Shown: positions 25,068-33,435, counted from the stretch's first letter. The stretch is 64,000 bases of DNA from JBJHAX01 sp050480705 (GCA_050480705.1 JBJHAX010000001.1:1-64000); one strand, 5' to 3'. The notes: generated by a model not told the origin, from the letters alone. A program made the numbers and translations.

Positions 25068-25375
25068 GACTCTCGCGACCTCTGCCCTCCCGGCCGCAGC
25101 ATGACGACACACCGATGCATCGCACGCGATGCTGTGCGTACCCTCGCCAGCGATCCTCCCCGCCGTCCTCGCTTCGGTGAGCACTGACGGGGTGATCCTG
25201 CTCGTACCCCGCCCGGCGAGATGCCTGGGCACCACGGCTCGCCCCCTCAGCGAGCCGTTCCCTCCTCGGGTCGGTGACGACGGTGGCCCAATCAGTTCGA
25301 GCGCCGATCATCCGGTCGGCATTGCTATACTTGATGCTCTGAAACGCCCATAGGATGGGCTAAACTGGACACGTG
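25068..25375. promoter_or_regulatory. Spacer and promoter region before the AbiE operon
   Basis: No gene is seen in 308 bases. Close to the AbiEi start lie GCCCAT/ATGGGC (25346-25351, 25355-25360) with an AGG spacer, a candidate operator, and TAAACT (25361-25366), a -10-like box about seven bases before the start. With no ribosome site, the AbiEi mRNA may be leaderless. TATACT at 25326-25331 is another possible -10. Confidence 0.5.
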
Positions 25376-26185
25376 ATGGAACCACGAGGCCTGTCCGCAA
25401 CGAATCGACGGCATGTCGAGCGGCTGCATCGTGCTTTCTCGGAGCCGTTCGGGGCTGAAGAGGCGGCCGAGGCTCTGGGCGTTGATCTAACGCGAGCTCG
25501 GCGCTTGGTGCGTTATCTCGCGGATCGAGGATGGCTCGACCGGGTCCGCAAGGGGCTGTACCTGCCGGTTCCCTTGGATGCCTACCGGTCGGGAGAGGCG
25601 CACCAGGACCCTTGGGTCATCGCCAGCGTCGTGTTTGAGCCCGCCTACATCGGAGGCTGGAGCGCCGCCGAGCACTGGGATCTGACCGAGCAGGTCTTCC
25701 GCGTTGTCCTCGTGGTGACGGCGCGGCGCCCGCGCGACCGTACACCGACCATCGGGACCACGATTTTCGATGTCCATACGATGGATTCCGCGAAGCACTT
25801 CGGTCTCGCGCCCGTTTGGCGTGGCGACCGTCGCGTGGACGTCTCCGACCCTTCCCGGACCGTGGTCGACCTACTGGCCGACCCTCGCTGGGGAGGTGGG
25901 ATGCGTCACGTGGCCGAGATCGTGGGGGAGTATTTCGAGGGCGAGTATCGCGACGACGACCGGCTCGTGGATTACGGTGATCGACTTGGCGTTGGGGCAG
26001 TGTTCAAGCGCCTGGGATTCCTCATCGAGATGTTCGAACTGGCGGGTGAGGAACTGATCGACGAGTGCCTCGACCGGCGCACCGCCGGGATCAACGACCT
26101 GGATCCATCGGTCGACGCCGACGGTCGCATCATCACGCGGTGGGGCATCCGCGCGAACGTCTCGCTCGACCGGCACGCCGCGTGA
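25376..26185 (+). CDS. abiEi: AbiEi-family type IV antitoxin
   Basis: A 269-residue protein. The N-terminal winged helix (FSEPFGAEEAAEALGVDLTRARRLVRYLADRGWLDRVRKGLYLPVP) is the typical AbiEi opening. AYIGGWSAAEHWDLTEQVF and VSDPSRTVVDLLADPRWGGG are core AbiEi strings. It represses its operon through the winged helix and antagonises the AbiEii nucleotidyltransferase without direct binding (family knowledge). The start could be GTG 25373 or ATG 25376. It overlaps abiEii by GTGA. Confidence 0.9.
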   Translation: MEPRGLSATNRRHVERLHRAFSEPFGAEEAAEALGVDLTRARRLVRYLADRGWLDRVRKGLYLPVPLDAYRSGEAHQDPWVIASVVFEPAYIGGWSAAEHWDLTEQVFRVVLVVTARRPRDRTPTIGTTIFDVHTMDSAKHFGLAPVWRGDRRVDVSDPSRTVVDLLADPRWGGGMRHVAEIVGEYFEGEYRDDDRLVDYGDRLGVGAVFKRLGFLIEMFELAGEELIDECLDRRTAGINDLDPSVDADGRIITRWGIRANVSLDRHAA

Positions 26186-27528
26186 TCAGTGAACGGGACC
26201 TCCGTGACCGCGTGGCCGAGTGGAAGCTGCGCGACGACGTGGTCGAGAAGGACTACGTGCTCGGCTGGGTCCTTGCTGGAATCGGTTCTGAGCCCGTCCT
26301 GCGCGATGGCTGGGTGTTCAAGGGCGGCACTTGCCTCAAGAAGTGCTACCTGGAGACGTTCCGGTTCTCGGAAGACCTCGACTTCACGGTTGTGGAGGGC
26401 GGGCTGATCGAGGAGGCCGATGTGCTCAGCCACCTCGGCCGAATGCTTGAGCGGATCGGCCAGGAGTCCGGCATCGACTTCGCCGTGCGTGAGCCGAGGC
26501 TACGCGTCCGCCCGAATGGCAGCATCGAGGGTCGGATCTACTACCGAGGACCTCGCAACGCTCCGGTTCCGGCGAGTGTTCGACTGGACCTCACCCGCGA
26601 CGAGGAGCTGGCGCGGCCGCCGGTGATCCGACCAATCCAGCACCTCTACCCGGACGCCCTCTCCGAGCCGGGCACGGTCCGCTGCTACTCGCTGGAGGAG
26701 CTGTACGCGGAGAAGATCCGCGCAATGGGCGAGCGGGGCAGGCCACGCGACCTGTACGACATCGTCTTCCTTCTTGACTTCCCTGACCTTGCAGACCACG
26801 GGAGTCTGGTTCGGGAGACGCTGGTCGCCAAGTGCGAGTCCAAGGACGTGCCCATCCCCACGCTGGAGAGCCTGGAAGCTTCGACGAACCGCGGCGAACT
26901 CGTGTCCGAGTGGGAGAGCATGCTCGGGCATCAGCTCCCGGTGCTCCCTCCGTTCGATCACTACTGGGGTCGGCTGCCCGAGTTGTTCGGCTGGCTTGAT
27001 GGAGCGGAGCCTGCGCGCCTCGAGCCGGTGACCGGAGGCGCCGGCGAGTCGGTCTGGAGCCCGTCCCCTGCCGCGTGGTCCTGGGGCGCCGGGGTCGCGC
27101 TAGAGCCGATCCGCTTCGCGGGTGCGAACCGGCTCTGTGTCGACTTGGGGTACCAGGGGTCGGTCCGGCGCATCGAGCCCTACTCGTTGCGTGTCACCCG
27201 CGACGGGAACCTGCTGCTGTACGCGATTCGCCGACAGGACCGTCAACTGCGCTCCTATCGGGTCGATCGGATCACGTCGGTTGAGGTTACGACCGAGCCG
27301 TTCCGGCCCGTCAGCGTCGTGGAGTTCCGACCGACCGGGCCGACCTTCGCTTCCCCAATGCCAGCTCATCCTCGTCGCAGTGCCTCGTTCTCAGGTCGCT
27401 ACCGCGTTCGATGCCCGTACTGTGGGAAGGCGTTCAATCGCAGGCGTCCGGGAACACGGTTGAACGCGCACAAGGATCGTGCCGGACGACGCTGCCTCGG
27501 TTCCGGCCGGATGGGTGAACGGCTCTGA
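26182..27528 (+). CDS. abiEii: AbiEii-family nucleotidyltransferase toxin with extra C-terminal domain
   Basis: A 448-residue protein. The nucleotidyltransferase core is visible: FKGGT (48-50) and SEDLDF (Asp65, Asp67), followed by SLEELYAEKIRAMGERGRPRDLYD, the usual AbiEii Lys/Asp region. The family transfers nucleotides to RNA such as tRNA and stops growth. Beyond about residue 290 there is an added part with WYL-like strings (IEPYSLRVTRDGNLLLYAIR, RSYRVDRITSVEV). It ends in a Cys/His segment (CPYCGKAF...H) like a zinc finger. The GTG start at 26182 couples it to abiEi. Confidence 0.88.
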   Translation: MISERDLRDRVAEWKLRDDVVEKDYVLGWVLAGIGSEPVLRDGWVFKGGTCLKKCYLETFRFSEDLDFTVVEGGLIEEADVLSHLGRMLERIGQESGIDFAVREPRLRVRPNGSIEGRIYYRGPRNAPVPASVRLDLTRDEELARPPVIRPIQHLYPDALSEPGTVRCYSLEELYAEKIRAMGERGRPRDLYDIVFLLDFPDLADHGSLVRETLVAKCESKDVPIPTLESLEASTNRGELVSEWESMLGHQLPVLPPFDHYWGRLPELFGWLDGAEPARLEPVTGGAGESVWSPSPAAWSWGAGVALEPIRFAGANRLCVDLGYQGSVRRIEPYSLRVTRDGNLLLYAIRRQDRQLRSYRVDRITSVEVTTEPFRPVSVVEFRPTGPTFASPMPAHPRRSASFSGRYRVRCPYCGKAFNRRRPGTRLNAHKDRAGRRCLGSGRMGERL

Positions 27529-27586
27529 CGATTGGGCCCAAGCGAAGCCGTCAACGCCGTCGTGGCGGACGCCCTGCTTGAGTGGT

Positions 27587-28441
27587 TCATGAAGAGGAAT
27601 CGACCGCGCGGTCGAGCTCGTGGACAACCATGACGAGGACAAACCCCGCACGGCGAAGTTCGTCCCATCCGGACAGCTCACCTTCCGCGCGAACGTGATG
27701 GATTCGCTGAACCTGACGAAGGGTTACGCGGCAGAGCTCGACCAACTGGGCGAGGACGGCCTCCTCGCGCTCGCCGACGCGATCAGCCAGGGCTTCGACC
27801 GCCTCGGCCAGACGATCGACCGGCTTCTCGCGGCTGGTCGAGCTGTCCAGCTTGAGGTGTCCTTGGAGTTCGCTTGCGAAGTCTTGAAGGGCTGCCCGAA
27901 GGTCGGCCCCGTACCCGCTTACGGCCTGGTCGTCCGTTTCGCCGTGCCACAGCTGCTCGAAGGCGCGGCCGAGCGACGCTGACGCAGCCGGGTACCGGCT
28001 CGCGAAGCCTTCGGAGCCGAGCCACGTCCGCACAGTCTGCTCCACCTGACGGATGGGCTCGCCCCGTTGGCTCATCAGCCACTCGAAGAAGCGACGACCG
28101 TCGTTGGTCAGTCGGTAGTTGGGTGTTCCGCGCCCGCCGAAGCTCTTTCTGAGCAGTCCCAGGCTCGCGAGATCATCGAGCGCGCCCGGATCGACGTCCT
28201 TCCAGTCGCGGCGCGGTTGACCAGCGAAGACCAAGCGGTTGCCGCCGAGATGCACTGCCAGCATGAACATCCGATGCGCGGGCGTGGTGGAGCTGAGGGT
28301 GGCTTCTGCCATCTCGACGAACAGTTGCTCAGTCTCGGGCGGGAGGTCAATGCTGGCGAAGGGCAATCCCACTGCCACCCTCTCCTTGATCCTGGATCTG
28401 CCCGCATCGTAGGAGGCCGGTGTGACGGAAACGCTGGACAT
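27587..28441 (-). CDS. Hypothetical protein of the island
   Basis: A 284-residue protein of unknown family. The first part (PETEQLFVEMAEATLSSTTPAHRMFMLAVHLGG) precedes a likely winged-helix segment (DDLASLGLLRKSFGGRGTPNYRLTNDGRRFFEWL). The C-terminal half is predicted helical and charged (VDRLAEAVEALADRV...). No catalytic motif is seen. It follows the integrase by 16 bp on the same strand and converges with abiEii. It could be a regulator or a defence cargo gene. Confidence 0.7.
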   Translation of the reverse strand: MSSVSVTPASYDAGRSRIKERVAVGLPFASIDLPPETEQLFVEMAEATLSSTTPAHRMFMLAVHLGGNRLVFAGQPRRDWKDVDPGALDDLASLGLLRKSFGGRGTPNYRLTNDGRRFFEWLMSQRGEPIRQVEQTVRTWLGSEGFASRYPAASASLGRAFEQLWHGETDDQAVSGYGADLRAALQDFASELQGHLKLDSSTSREKPVDRLAEAVEALADRVGEREEAVLAQLVELCRVTLRQVQRIHHVRAEGELSGWDELRRAGFVLVMVVHELDRAVDSSS

Positions 28442-28457
28442 CCCGGAACAGGGGAGC

Positions 28458-29606
28458 TCAGAGATCGGGGAGGTGGTTGGCGAGGTCGTCGAGGTCGCCG
28501 ACGGCGGTGTAGTACTTCATGGTCGTGGTCATGTCGGCGTGGCCGAGGAACGCCTGGGCCTTGCGTGGGTGGACGCCGGCCTCGGCGAGCTGGGTGGCCA
28601 CGGTCGACCGCAGGGTCTTCAGCGACCCGTGCCGAACGCCAGCGGCCCTCTGCACACGCGTGAAGGCGCGGGAGACGTTGCGGGTCCACACCGGCCCGCC
28701 GGTTCGGGTCGTGAACACGAGGTCGTGCGGGTTGCCCCACTCCTCGCCGATCCGGTCGGCCCACACGGCCTGCTGGTCGCGCCACGCCTCGAGCGCCACG
28801 ACCACCTCGGCACGTAGCGGGACGGTGCGGCGGGCGGTGGGCGACTTCGGGCGAACCAGCCCTCCCCACTTGTCGAGCTGCCACACGACGCTGAGCCGCG
28901 GCCGCGGGCCGCTGAACGTGACGTCACGCCACCGCAGCCCGCACGCCTCGCCGGCACGCAGACCGGTGCGGGCCAGGGTCAGGATGACGGGGTAGAAGTG
29001 TTGGTCGCGGGCGGCCTCGAGGATGCGGGCCAGCTCGTCGTCGCTGAACCGGTCGACCGGCGGTGACTCGGTTCCGACCCCGCCGCCGTAGCGGGCGACG
29101 TTGCGGGTGAGCCGGTCCTGGCGGACCGCCGTCGACAGCGCCGAGCGCAGCGTCTCGCGGAAGCGGTTGACGGTGCTCGGCGCGAGCCCCTCCTTGAGCT
29201 TGGCGTTGGCGAACCGGTCGAGCTCAGCGACGGTGAGCTCGCCGACCTTGCGGTTGCCGAGGGCGGGGATGATGTGGTTCTCGATGTTGCTGCGGTAGCC
29301 ACGCAGGGTCGTGTCGGCCAGCGGCGGCCGGCCCGGCTTGCCCTTCGGCGCCTCGTGCTCGATCCACCAGCGCAGGTAGGTCGCGAGCGTCTGGTTCGCC
29401 ACCCCGGCGGTCAGCTCCTCGGCGCGCCGGCGCAGGTCGATCAGCCACTCCTCGGCCTCCTCGCGTGAGGCGAACGACCTCGTCCGCCGGTCCCGGGAGC
29501 CATCGGGCCGGGCACCCAGGTCGGCCTGCGCCATGAACCTGCCGTTTCGCGACACGACGGTGCCGGTGCCTTGCCGCGCTCGCCCTCGACGCTTCCTGTT
29601 TGCCAT
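28458..29606 (-). CDS. int: Tyrosine recombinase integrase of the island
   Basis: A 382-residue phage-type integrase. There is an N-terminal arm-binding segment (~1-60), then a SAM-like core-binding domain (TLATYLRWWIEHEAP...). The catalytic domain has ARTGLRAGEACGLRW (first Arg), LKTLRSTVATQLAEAG (second Arg), LGHADMTTTMKYY (His and Tyr nucleophile). The usual His of HxxR reads Lys here (KTLR), a tolerated change. GAGGAGGG upstream (29613-29620) fixes the ATG at 29606. It lies about 150 bp from tRNA-Lys, whose att core it should recombine. Confidence 0.93.
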   Translation of the reverse strand: MANRKRRGRARQGTGTVVSRNGRFMAQADLGARPDGSRDRRTRSFASREEAEEWLIDLRRRAEELTAGVANQTLATYLRWWIEHEAPKGKPGRPPLADTTLRGYRSNIENHIIPALGNRKVGELTVAELDRFANAKLKEGLAPSTVNRFRETLRSALSTAVRQDRLTRNVARYGGGVGTESPPVDRFSDDELARILEAARDQHFYPVILTLARTGLRAGEACGLRWRDVTFSGPRPRLSVVWQLDKWGGLVRPKSPTARRTVPLRAEVVVALEAWRDQQAVWADRIGEEWGNPHDLVFTTRTGGPVWTRNVSRAFTRVQRAAGVRHGSLKTLRSTVATQLAEAGVHPRKAQAFLGHADMTTTMKYYTAVGDLDDLANHLPDL

Positions 29607-29657
29607 CGCCAGCCCTCCTCCGAGGCCGATCGGACCATACGCCCGAGCGGTACGAGT

Positions 29658-29678
29658 TAGGCAGCAATTAGGCAGCAG
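29658..29678. repeat. Arm-type direct repeats, right inner end
   Basis: Two tandem TTAGGCAGCA units form a 21-nt block matching 9007-9027 with one mismatch. It lies between int and the att core, as an integrase arm site should. Confidence 0.65.
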
Positions 29679-29726
29679 TCCTGTGGATAACTGCTCAGCG
29701 TGGGCAGTCGCTCGCACGCGAAAATG

Positions 29727-29756
29727 CAGAATCCCGGCGTTTCCGCCGGGATTCTG
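29727..29756 (-). terminator. tRNA-Lys terminator
   Basis: Arms of 13 bases (CAGAATCCCGGCG / CGCCGGGATTCTG) with a 4-nt loop, followed on the minus strand by GCATTTT. It is nearly the same as the hairpin at 8813-8844, and it would also shield int from tRNA transcription. Confidence 0.75.
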
Positions 29757-29760
29757 TGTG

Positions 29761-29833
29761 TGCGCCGCCAGGGACTCGAACCCCGAACCTGCCGGTTAAG
29801 AGCCGGATGCTCTGCCAATTGAGCTAGCGGCGC
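29761..29833 (-). tRNA. tRNA-Lys (anticodon CUU), integration site of the island
   Basis: A 73-nt tRNA. The acceptor stem GCGCCGC pairs with GCGGCGC; the anticodon loop CTCTTAA gives CUU; the T-stem has one G-T pair. The 5' half is chromosomal. The 3' half from the core leftwards is supplied by the element and restores a complete gene. Confidence 0.95.
29785..29802. repeat. att core, right end of the integrated island
   Basis: Second exact copy of the 18-bp core, lying in the anticodon-arm/T-arm side of tRNA-Lys. The distance to the left copy gives an element of about 20.9 kb. Confidence 0.85.
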
Positions 29834-29880
29834 ATGCGATCAGGGAACGCTACACGACCGCGTTCCGACCTCGTGTTCGG

Positions 29881-29956
29881 GGTGGATGAGGGGACTTGAA
29901 CCCCCGGCCTCCTGGATCACAACCAGGCGCTCTAACCGGACTGAGCTACACCCACC
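29881..29956 (-). tRNA. tRNA-His (anticodon GUG)
   Basis: The anticodon loop TTGTGAT gives GUG. There is an extra 5' G (G-1) opposite a C discriminator, the identity mark of tRNA-His. All arms are intact. CCA is not encoded. Confidence 0.95.
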
Positions 29957-29960
29957 AGGA

Positions 29961-29983
29961 CGTGCCGGGGATCGCCCGGCACG
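29961..29983 (-). terminator. Hairpin after the hypothetical gene at 30037
   Basis: CGTGCCGGG and CCCGGCACG arms around GATCG. It lies between the stop at 30037 and tRNA-His on the minus strand. No T-run follows, so termination would be weak or Rho-aided. Confidence 0.45.
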
Positions 29984-30036
29984 ATCGCGGAGGGTACGCA
30001 CCGGCATGCAGGGGGTCAAAGCGCCGTGCGTCGGTG

Positions 30037-31107
30037 TCACGGGTTGAGTGCCTCGAGAATCGCCGCGACCGCAGGAATCTGCGCATCGAGGGGCTGAGGT
30101 GCATCGTCGAGGTGTCCGCGCTCCATGACAAGGCCCGCGGCACCACGTTGCGCGGCCGCCACGAGATCGTTGAGCGCAGCACGCGTGCGGTCATCGGGGA
30201 GCAGCACGGCGCGCGTCAGCTCAGCCAACGCGATCACCGCAGGGCCGGTCGGGGGGATCGGGACCACGACCGCGACCGTTACCCGGTTGAGGCCCGGCAC
30301 GACCGCGAAGGCGTCGACTGCAGTCGCGATCACTCCCGATGACAGAGCCTGGACGTAGAGCTTGTTTCGACGTGACTCGCTCATGATCGCAAGCGAGATT
30401 CCTCCGCGGTCACTCACCGGCTCGCGCTCACCGATGAGCATGTGCGGTGTGTCGATCGACAGCACGATGTATGCGGTCGCCTCCGCGACCCCGGCAGGCA
30501 CCGCGGGCAGCCCGTCACGTGCGAACGCGAACTCCAACTGTTCCATCGACGTCGCCGGGTCGGCCTTGCCGAGTCGTTCCCACCACTCGTCGGCCGCGCG
30601 CTGGCGGGAGACGTGGCGTGCGTCGATCTGCGCCTGCAGGCGCGCCACCTCGTTGTCGAGGCGGCCGTCCGCCTCGCTGCGGGCGAGTCGTCGTGCTTTG
30701 AGGTTCCACCACGGCAGCTCCGACACCGCCTCCTGGCGAAGTTGCCGGCGCACCTGTGGGACCTGGACGGGATGCGGGTGAGGAATCTGGGGTCGCACAG
30801 CGTGCTCGATCTCGAGCGTGTGCATAGCCAGCAGGCGTTCGATGTGCCCCTCGTGGCCGAACCAGGAGCTCTCGTCATCTCCAGCGGTGTCGACGTCGGC
30901 TGTGGTCCGCCGTCCACCGCCGGCGAGGTCACGCCAGGTCGCAACATCGTCGGGGCCGCCGGCACCGTTCTCGGCGTCGCCATCCCGGTCAGGTGACTGC
31001 GTCTGCGTGCCGAGAAGGGCGAGGCGGACGCCCAGCGGTAGCCTTGCGCTGCGATGGACAGGACGGATGCGCACGCCCGGTGCCACGTCGAACGCCACGT
31101 AGGCCAC
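30037..31107 (-). CDS. Hypothetical protein
   Basis: A 356-residue protein of unknown family. An N-terminal region (~1-45) and an acidic Gly/Asp-rich linker (~38-80) lead to a basic helical centre (KARRLARSEADGRLDNEVARLQAQIDARHVSRQRAADEWWERLG). The alpha/beta C-terminus has alternating hydrophobic strands (ATAYIVLSIDTPHMLIG, RVTVAVVVPIPPTGPAVIALAEL). GTG codons at 31110 and 31107 are both possible starts; AGGAGG at 31114-31119 favours 31107. Confidence 0.7.
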   Translation of the reverse strand: MAYVAFDVAPGVRIRPVHRSARLPLGVRLALLGTQTQSPDRDGDAENGAGGPDDVATWRDLAGGGRRTTADVDTAGDDESSWFGHEGHIERLLAMHTLEIEHAVRPQIPHPHPVQVPQVRRQLRQEAVSELPWWNLKARRLARSEADGRLDNEVARLQAQIDARHVSRQRAADEWWERLGKADPATSMEQLEFAFARDGLPAVPAGVAEATAYIVLSIDTPHMLIGEREPVSDRGGISLAIMSESRRNKLYVQALSSGVIATAVDAFAVVPGLNRVTVAVVVPIPPTGPAVIALAELTRAVLLPDDRTRAALNDLVAAAQRGAAGLVMERGHLDDAPQPLDAQIPAVAAILEALNP

Positions 31108-31191
31108 CACGAACCTCCTGCCGGATGAGGGACCCTAGTGCGTGCGAAAGCCACGACGGGCCACGCACGAACGGCGCGGCCGTCCGAGTGG

Positions 31192-31265
31192 CGCGCCCGG
31201 CAGGATTCGAACCCGCGACCTGAGGATTAGAAGTCCCCTGCTCTGTCCAACTGAGCTACGGGCGC
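31192..31265 (-). tRNA. tRNA-Arg (anticodon UCU)
   Basis: A 74-nt tRNA with acceptor stem GCGCCCG/CGGGCGC and anticodon loop CTTCTAA, giving UCU. The D and T arms are regular. It lies upstream of the FkbM gene on the opposite strand. Confidence 0.95.
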
Positions 31266-31334
31266 CCGCCGACCAAGAGTAGTGTCGCGTGAGGTGCGGA
31301 CGTGGTCGCGCATGCATGGACCGAAGGTGACCTG

Positions 31335-32105
31335 ATGAGCGCACGCAGGCGTCAGGATGCGCCACGTCCCACGTTGCGTGAGCGTGCCGTCGATCGCATC
31401 CCGTTTCTCGAGAAAGAACTGTTCTTGCTGCGGCGCCTCGTCGTGAGCGGTGACACGTGCATCGACGTCGGGGCAGCCGGAGGCGCGCATCTGGTGACGA
31501 TGGCGCGCCGGGTCGGTCGTACCGGCCGGGTGGTGGGCATCGAGCCGAGGCGCGGTTCGTTGCGCGTGCTGCGCTGGCTCGTGCGGATGTTGCGCCTGAC
31601 CGACCGAGTACGACTGCTGGCGACCGCGCTGTCCGACCAGGTGGGCGACGAGCCGCTGCGGGTCCCGGTGGTGCCGACGCGCGCGCACCTGCGAGGAAGC
31701 GCAAGCGACGCCGAACGCCATGCTGCGTTCGCCCGCCTGCCGCACCGCAGGGTGCGGGTTCCGACCACAACGTTGGATTCGGTCGTCGCCGGCGAGGGGC
31801 TCGACACCGTCGATGTCGTCAAGTGCGACGTCGAAGGCGCTGAACTCGCCGTTGTCGAAGGTGCCGGCGACACGCTGCGCCGGTTACGTCCCATCGTGAT
31901 CGTCGAAGCGGACGACATCCACCAACGACGATTCGACAGCAGCGCGCAACAGGTCCTCGACGCGGTGATCGCCCACGGCTACACGCCGCACCGCTATGCA
32001 CGCGGCCATCTGCATGCCGTCGACGGCGTCGTGGACGACGAAGACGACTACGTCCTGCTGCCGCACGAAACCGATCCGGACGCGCTGCTGGCCAGGACGG
32101 GTTGA
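31335..32105 (+). CDS. FkbM-family methyltransferase
   Basis: A 256-residue SAM-dependent methyltransferase. SGDTCIDVGAAGGAHLVTMARRVG is motif I, GRVVGIEPRRGSLRVL the acidic-loop strand. VDVVKCDVEGAELAVVEGAGDTL is the FkbM hallmark (K-D-V-E-G-x-E). These enzymes methylate hydroxyls of sugars or secondary metabolites; the substrate is unknown. The ATG at 31335 begins MSARRR. One base separates it from manA, so a role in sugar or surface-polymer modification is plausible. Confidence 0.88.
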   Translation: MSARRRQDAPRPTLRERAVDRIPFLEKELFLLRRLVVSGDTCIDVGAAGGAHLVTMARRVGRTGRVVGIEPRRGSLRVLRWLVRMLRLTDRVRLLATALSDQVGDEPLRVPVVPTRAHLRGSASDAERHAAFARLPHRRVRVPTTTLDSVVAGEGLDTVDVVKCDVEGAELAVVEGAGDTLRRLRPIVIVEADDIHQRRFDSSAQQVLDAVIAHGYTPHRYARGHLHAVDGVVDDEDDYVLLPHETDPDALLARTG

Positions 32106-32106
32106 G

Positions 32107-33435
32107 ATGACCGTCTCCGAACGGCCCACTGCGCATCGGTCCCCGGCGCCCGCCACCGTCGGCCGCCTGCACGGACCCGTGCGGGACTACGCGTGGGGAT
32201 CGCGCACCGCGATCGCGGCCATGCGCGGCGCATCACAGCCCAGTGACGGGCCGGAGGCGGAGGTCTGGTTCGGGGCGCATCCCGCCGCCCCCGCGCTCCT
32301 CGTTCGTGACGGTGCCACCCGGCCGCTGACCGAAGTCATCGCTGCCGATGCGACGCGAGAACTCGGCGCCGATGTCGCGGCCCGTTTCGAGGCGCACCTG
32401 CCGTTCCTAGTCAAGATCCTCGCGGCGGCGCGGCCGCTCTCGATCCAGGTCCATCCCACGGCCGCCCAGGCACGGGAAGGGTTCGCGGTCGAGCAGGGCC
32501 GCGGCATCCCGCTCGACGCGCCCGAACGCAACTACCGTGACACCTGGCCCAAGCCCGAGTTGATGCTCGCGCTCACCCGCGTCGACATGCTCTGTGGCCT
32601 GCACGAGCACGCGGTGCTCGCCGACACGCTCGATCGGTTCGGTATCGACGAACTCGATCCATTGGCCGAACGCATACGGCGCGAAGGCGACCGTGGCCTA
32701 CCCCGGGTCGTCGCCGACATTCTCGCCTGGCCACCTGACGTCACCACGCGCGTGATCTCGCAACTGGTCGACGCGCTCACCCGTACCCCCGAACGTGACC
32801 GTGGTCCGAACGGAGTGCGCGACGACATCCTCCAGCTGGCGACGGCATACCCGGCGGACCCCGGCGTGGTCGTCGCCGTCCTTCTGCGTCGCGTCACCCT
32901 CGAGCCAGAAACGTCGATCGCGTTGCCTGCGGGCAACCTGCACGCATACCTGCGTGGCGTCGGCGTCGAAGTGATGGCCACCTCCGACAACGTGGTCCGG
33001 GGAGGACTGACCGAAAAACACGTCGATGTCGACGAACTCGTCAGGTTGATCGACCCGCAAACGCGCCCGACGCCGTCGGCCGGCGAGCCCGTGGCCGAAG
33101 GGGCGCGCCGCCACGTCGGCCCGACCGACCATTTCGCGCTCACGCGCCTGGCATCGTTCACCGGCGGACCCGACGACGGGGCCGGTCGCAGCGCCGAGAC
33201 CAGCGCTCGCCCGGATGAGAACAGCGTCTCGTCGCGTGATCGGCGCGACCGGCGCGGCCGCGGGCCCGAGGTCGTGGTGTGCACGGACGGCGCCGCCGGG
33301 CTGATCGTCGACGGCGAAACCATGCTGCTGGCCGCTGGTGAGGCAGCGTTCGTGTCCGCGGCCGCTCGGGACGTGCACGTGGCCGGTGAGGGAGACGTCG
33401 CGAGGGTCACCGTGGGCGAGGCGTCAACGGCGTGA
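32107..33435 (+). CDS. manA: Mannose-6-phosphate isomerase, class I
   Basis: A 442-residue cupin-fold isomerase that interconverts fructose 6-phosphate and mannose 6-phosphate. GPVRDYAWGSRTAI opens the protein. LSIQVHPTAAQA gives the zinc-binding Gln/His, and DTWPKPELMLALTRVDMLCGL carries the Glu ligand. LPAGNLHAYLRGVGVEVMATSDNVVRGGLTEKHVDVDEL is the second half of the active site with the last His. A ~35-residue Arg/Asp-rich insert near 350-385 is unusual. Coupled to the FkbM gene; likely supplies GDP-mannose precursors. Confidence 0.93.
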   Translation: MTVSERPTAHRSPAPATVGRLHGPVRDYAWGSRTAIAAMRGASQPSDGPEAEVWFGAHPAAPALLVRDGATRPLTEVIAADATRELGADVAARFEAHLPFLVKILAAARPLSIQVHPTAAQAREGFAVEQGRGIPLDAPERNYRDTWPKPELMLALTRVDMLCGLHEHAVLADTLDRFGIDELDPLAERIRREGDRGLPRVVADILAWPPDVTTRVISQLVDALTRTPERDRGPNGVRDDILQLATAYPADPGVVVAVLLRRVTLEPETSIALPAGNLHAYLRGVGVEVMATSDNVVRGGLTEKHVDVDELVRLIDPQTRPTPSAGEPVAEGARRHVGPTDHFALTRLASFTGGPDDGAGRSAETSARPDENSVSSRDRRDRRGRGPEVVVCTDGAAGLIVDGETMLLAAGEAAFVSAAARDVHVAGEGDVARVTVGEASTA

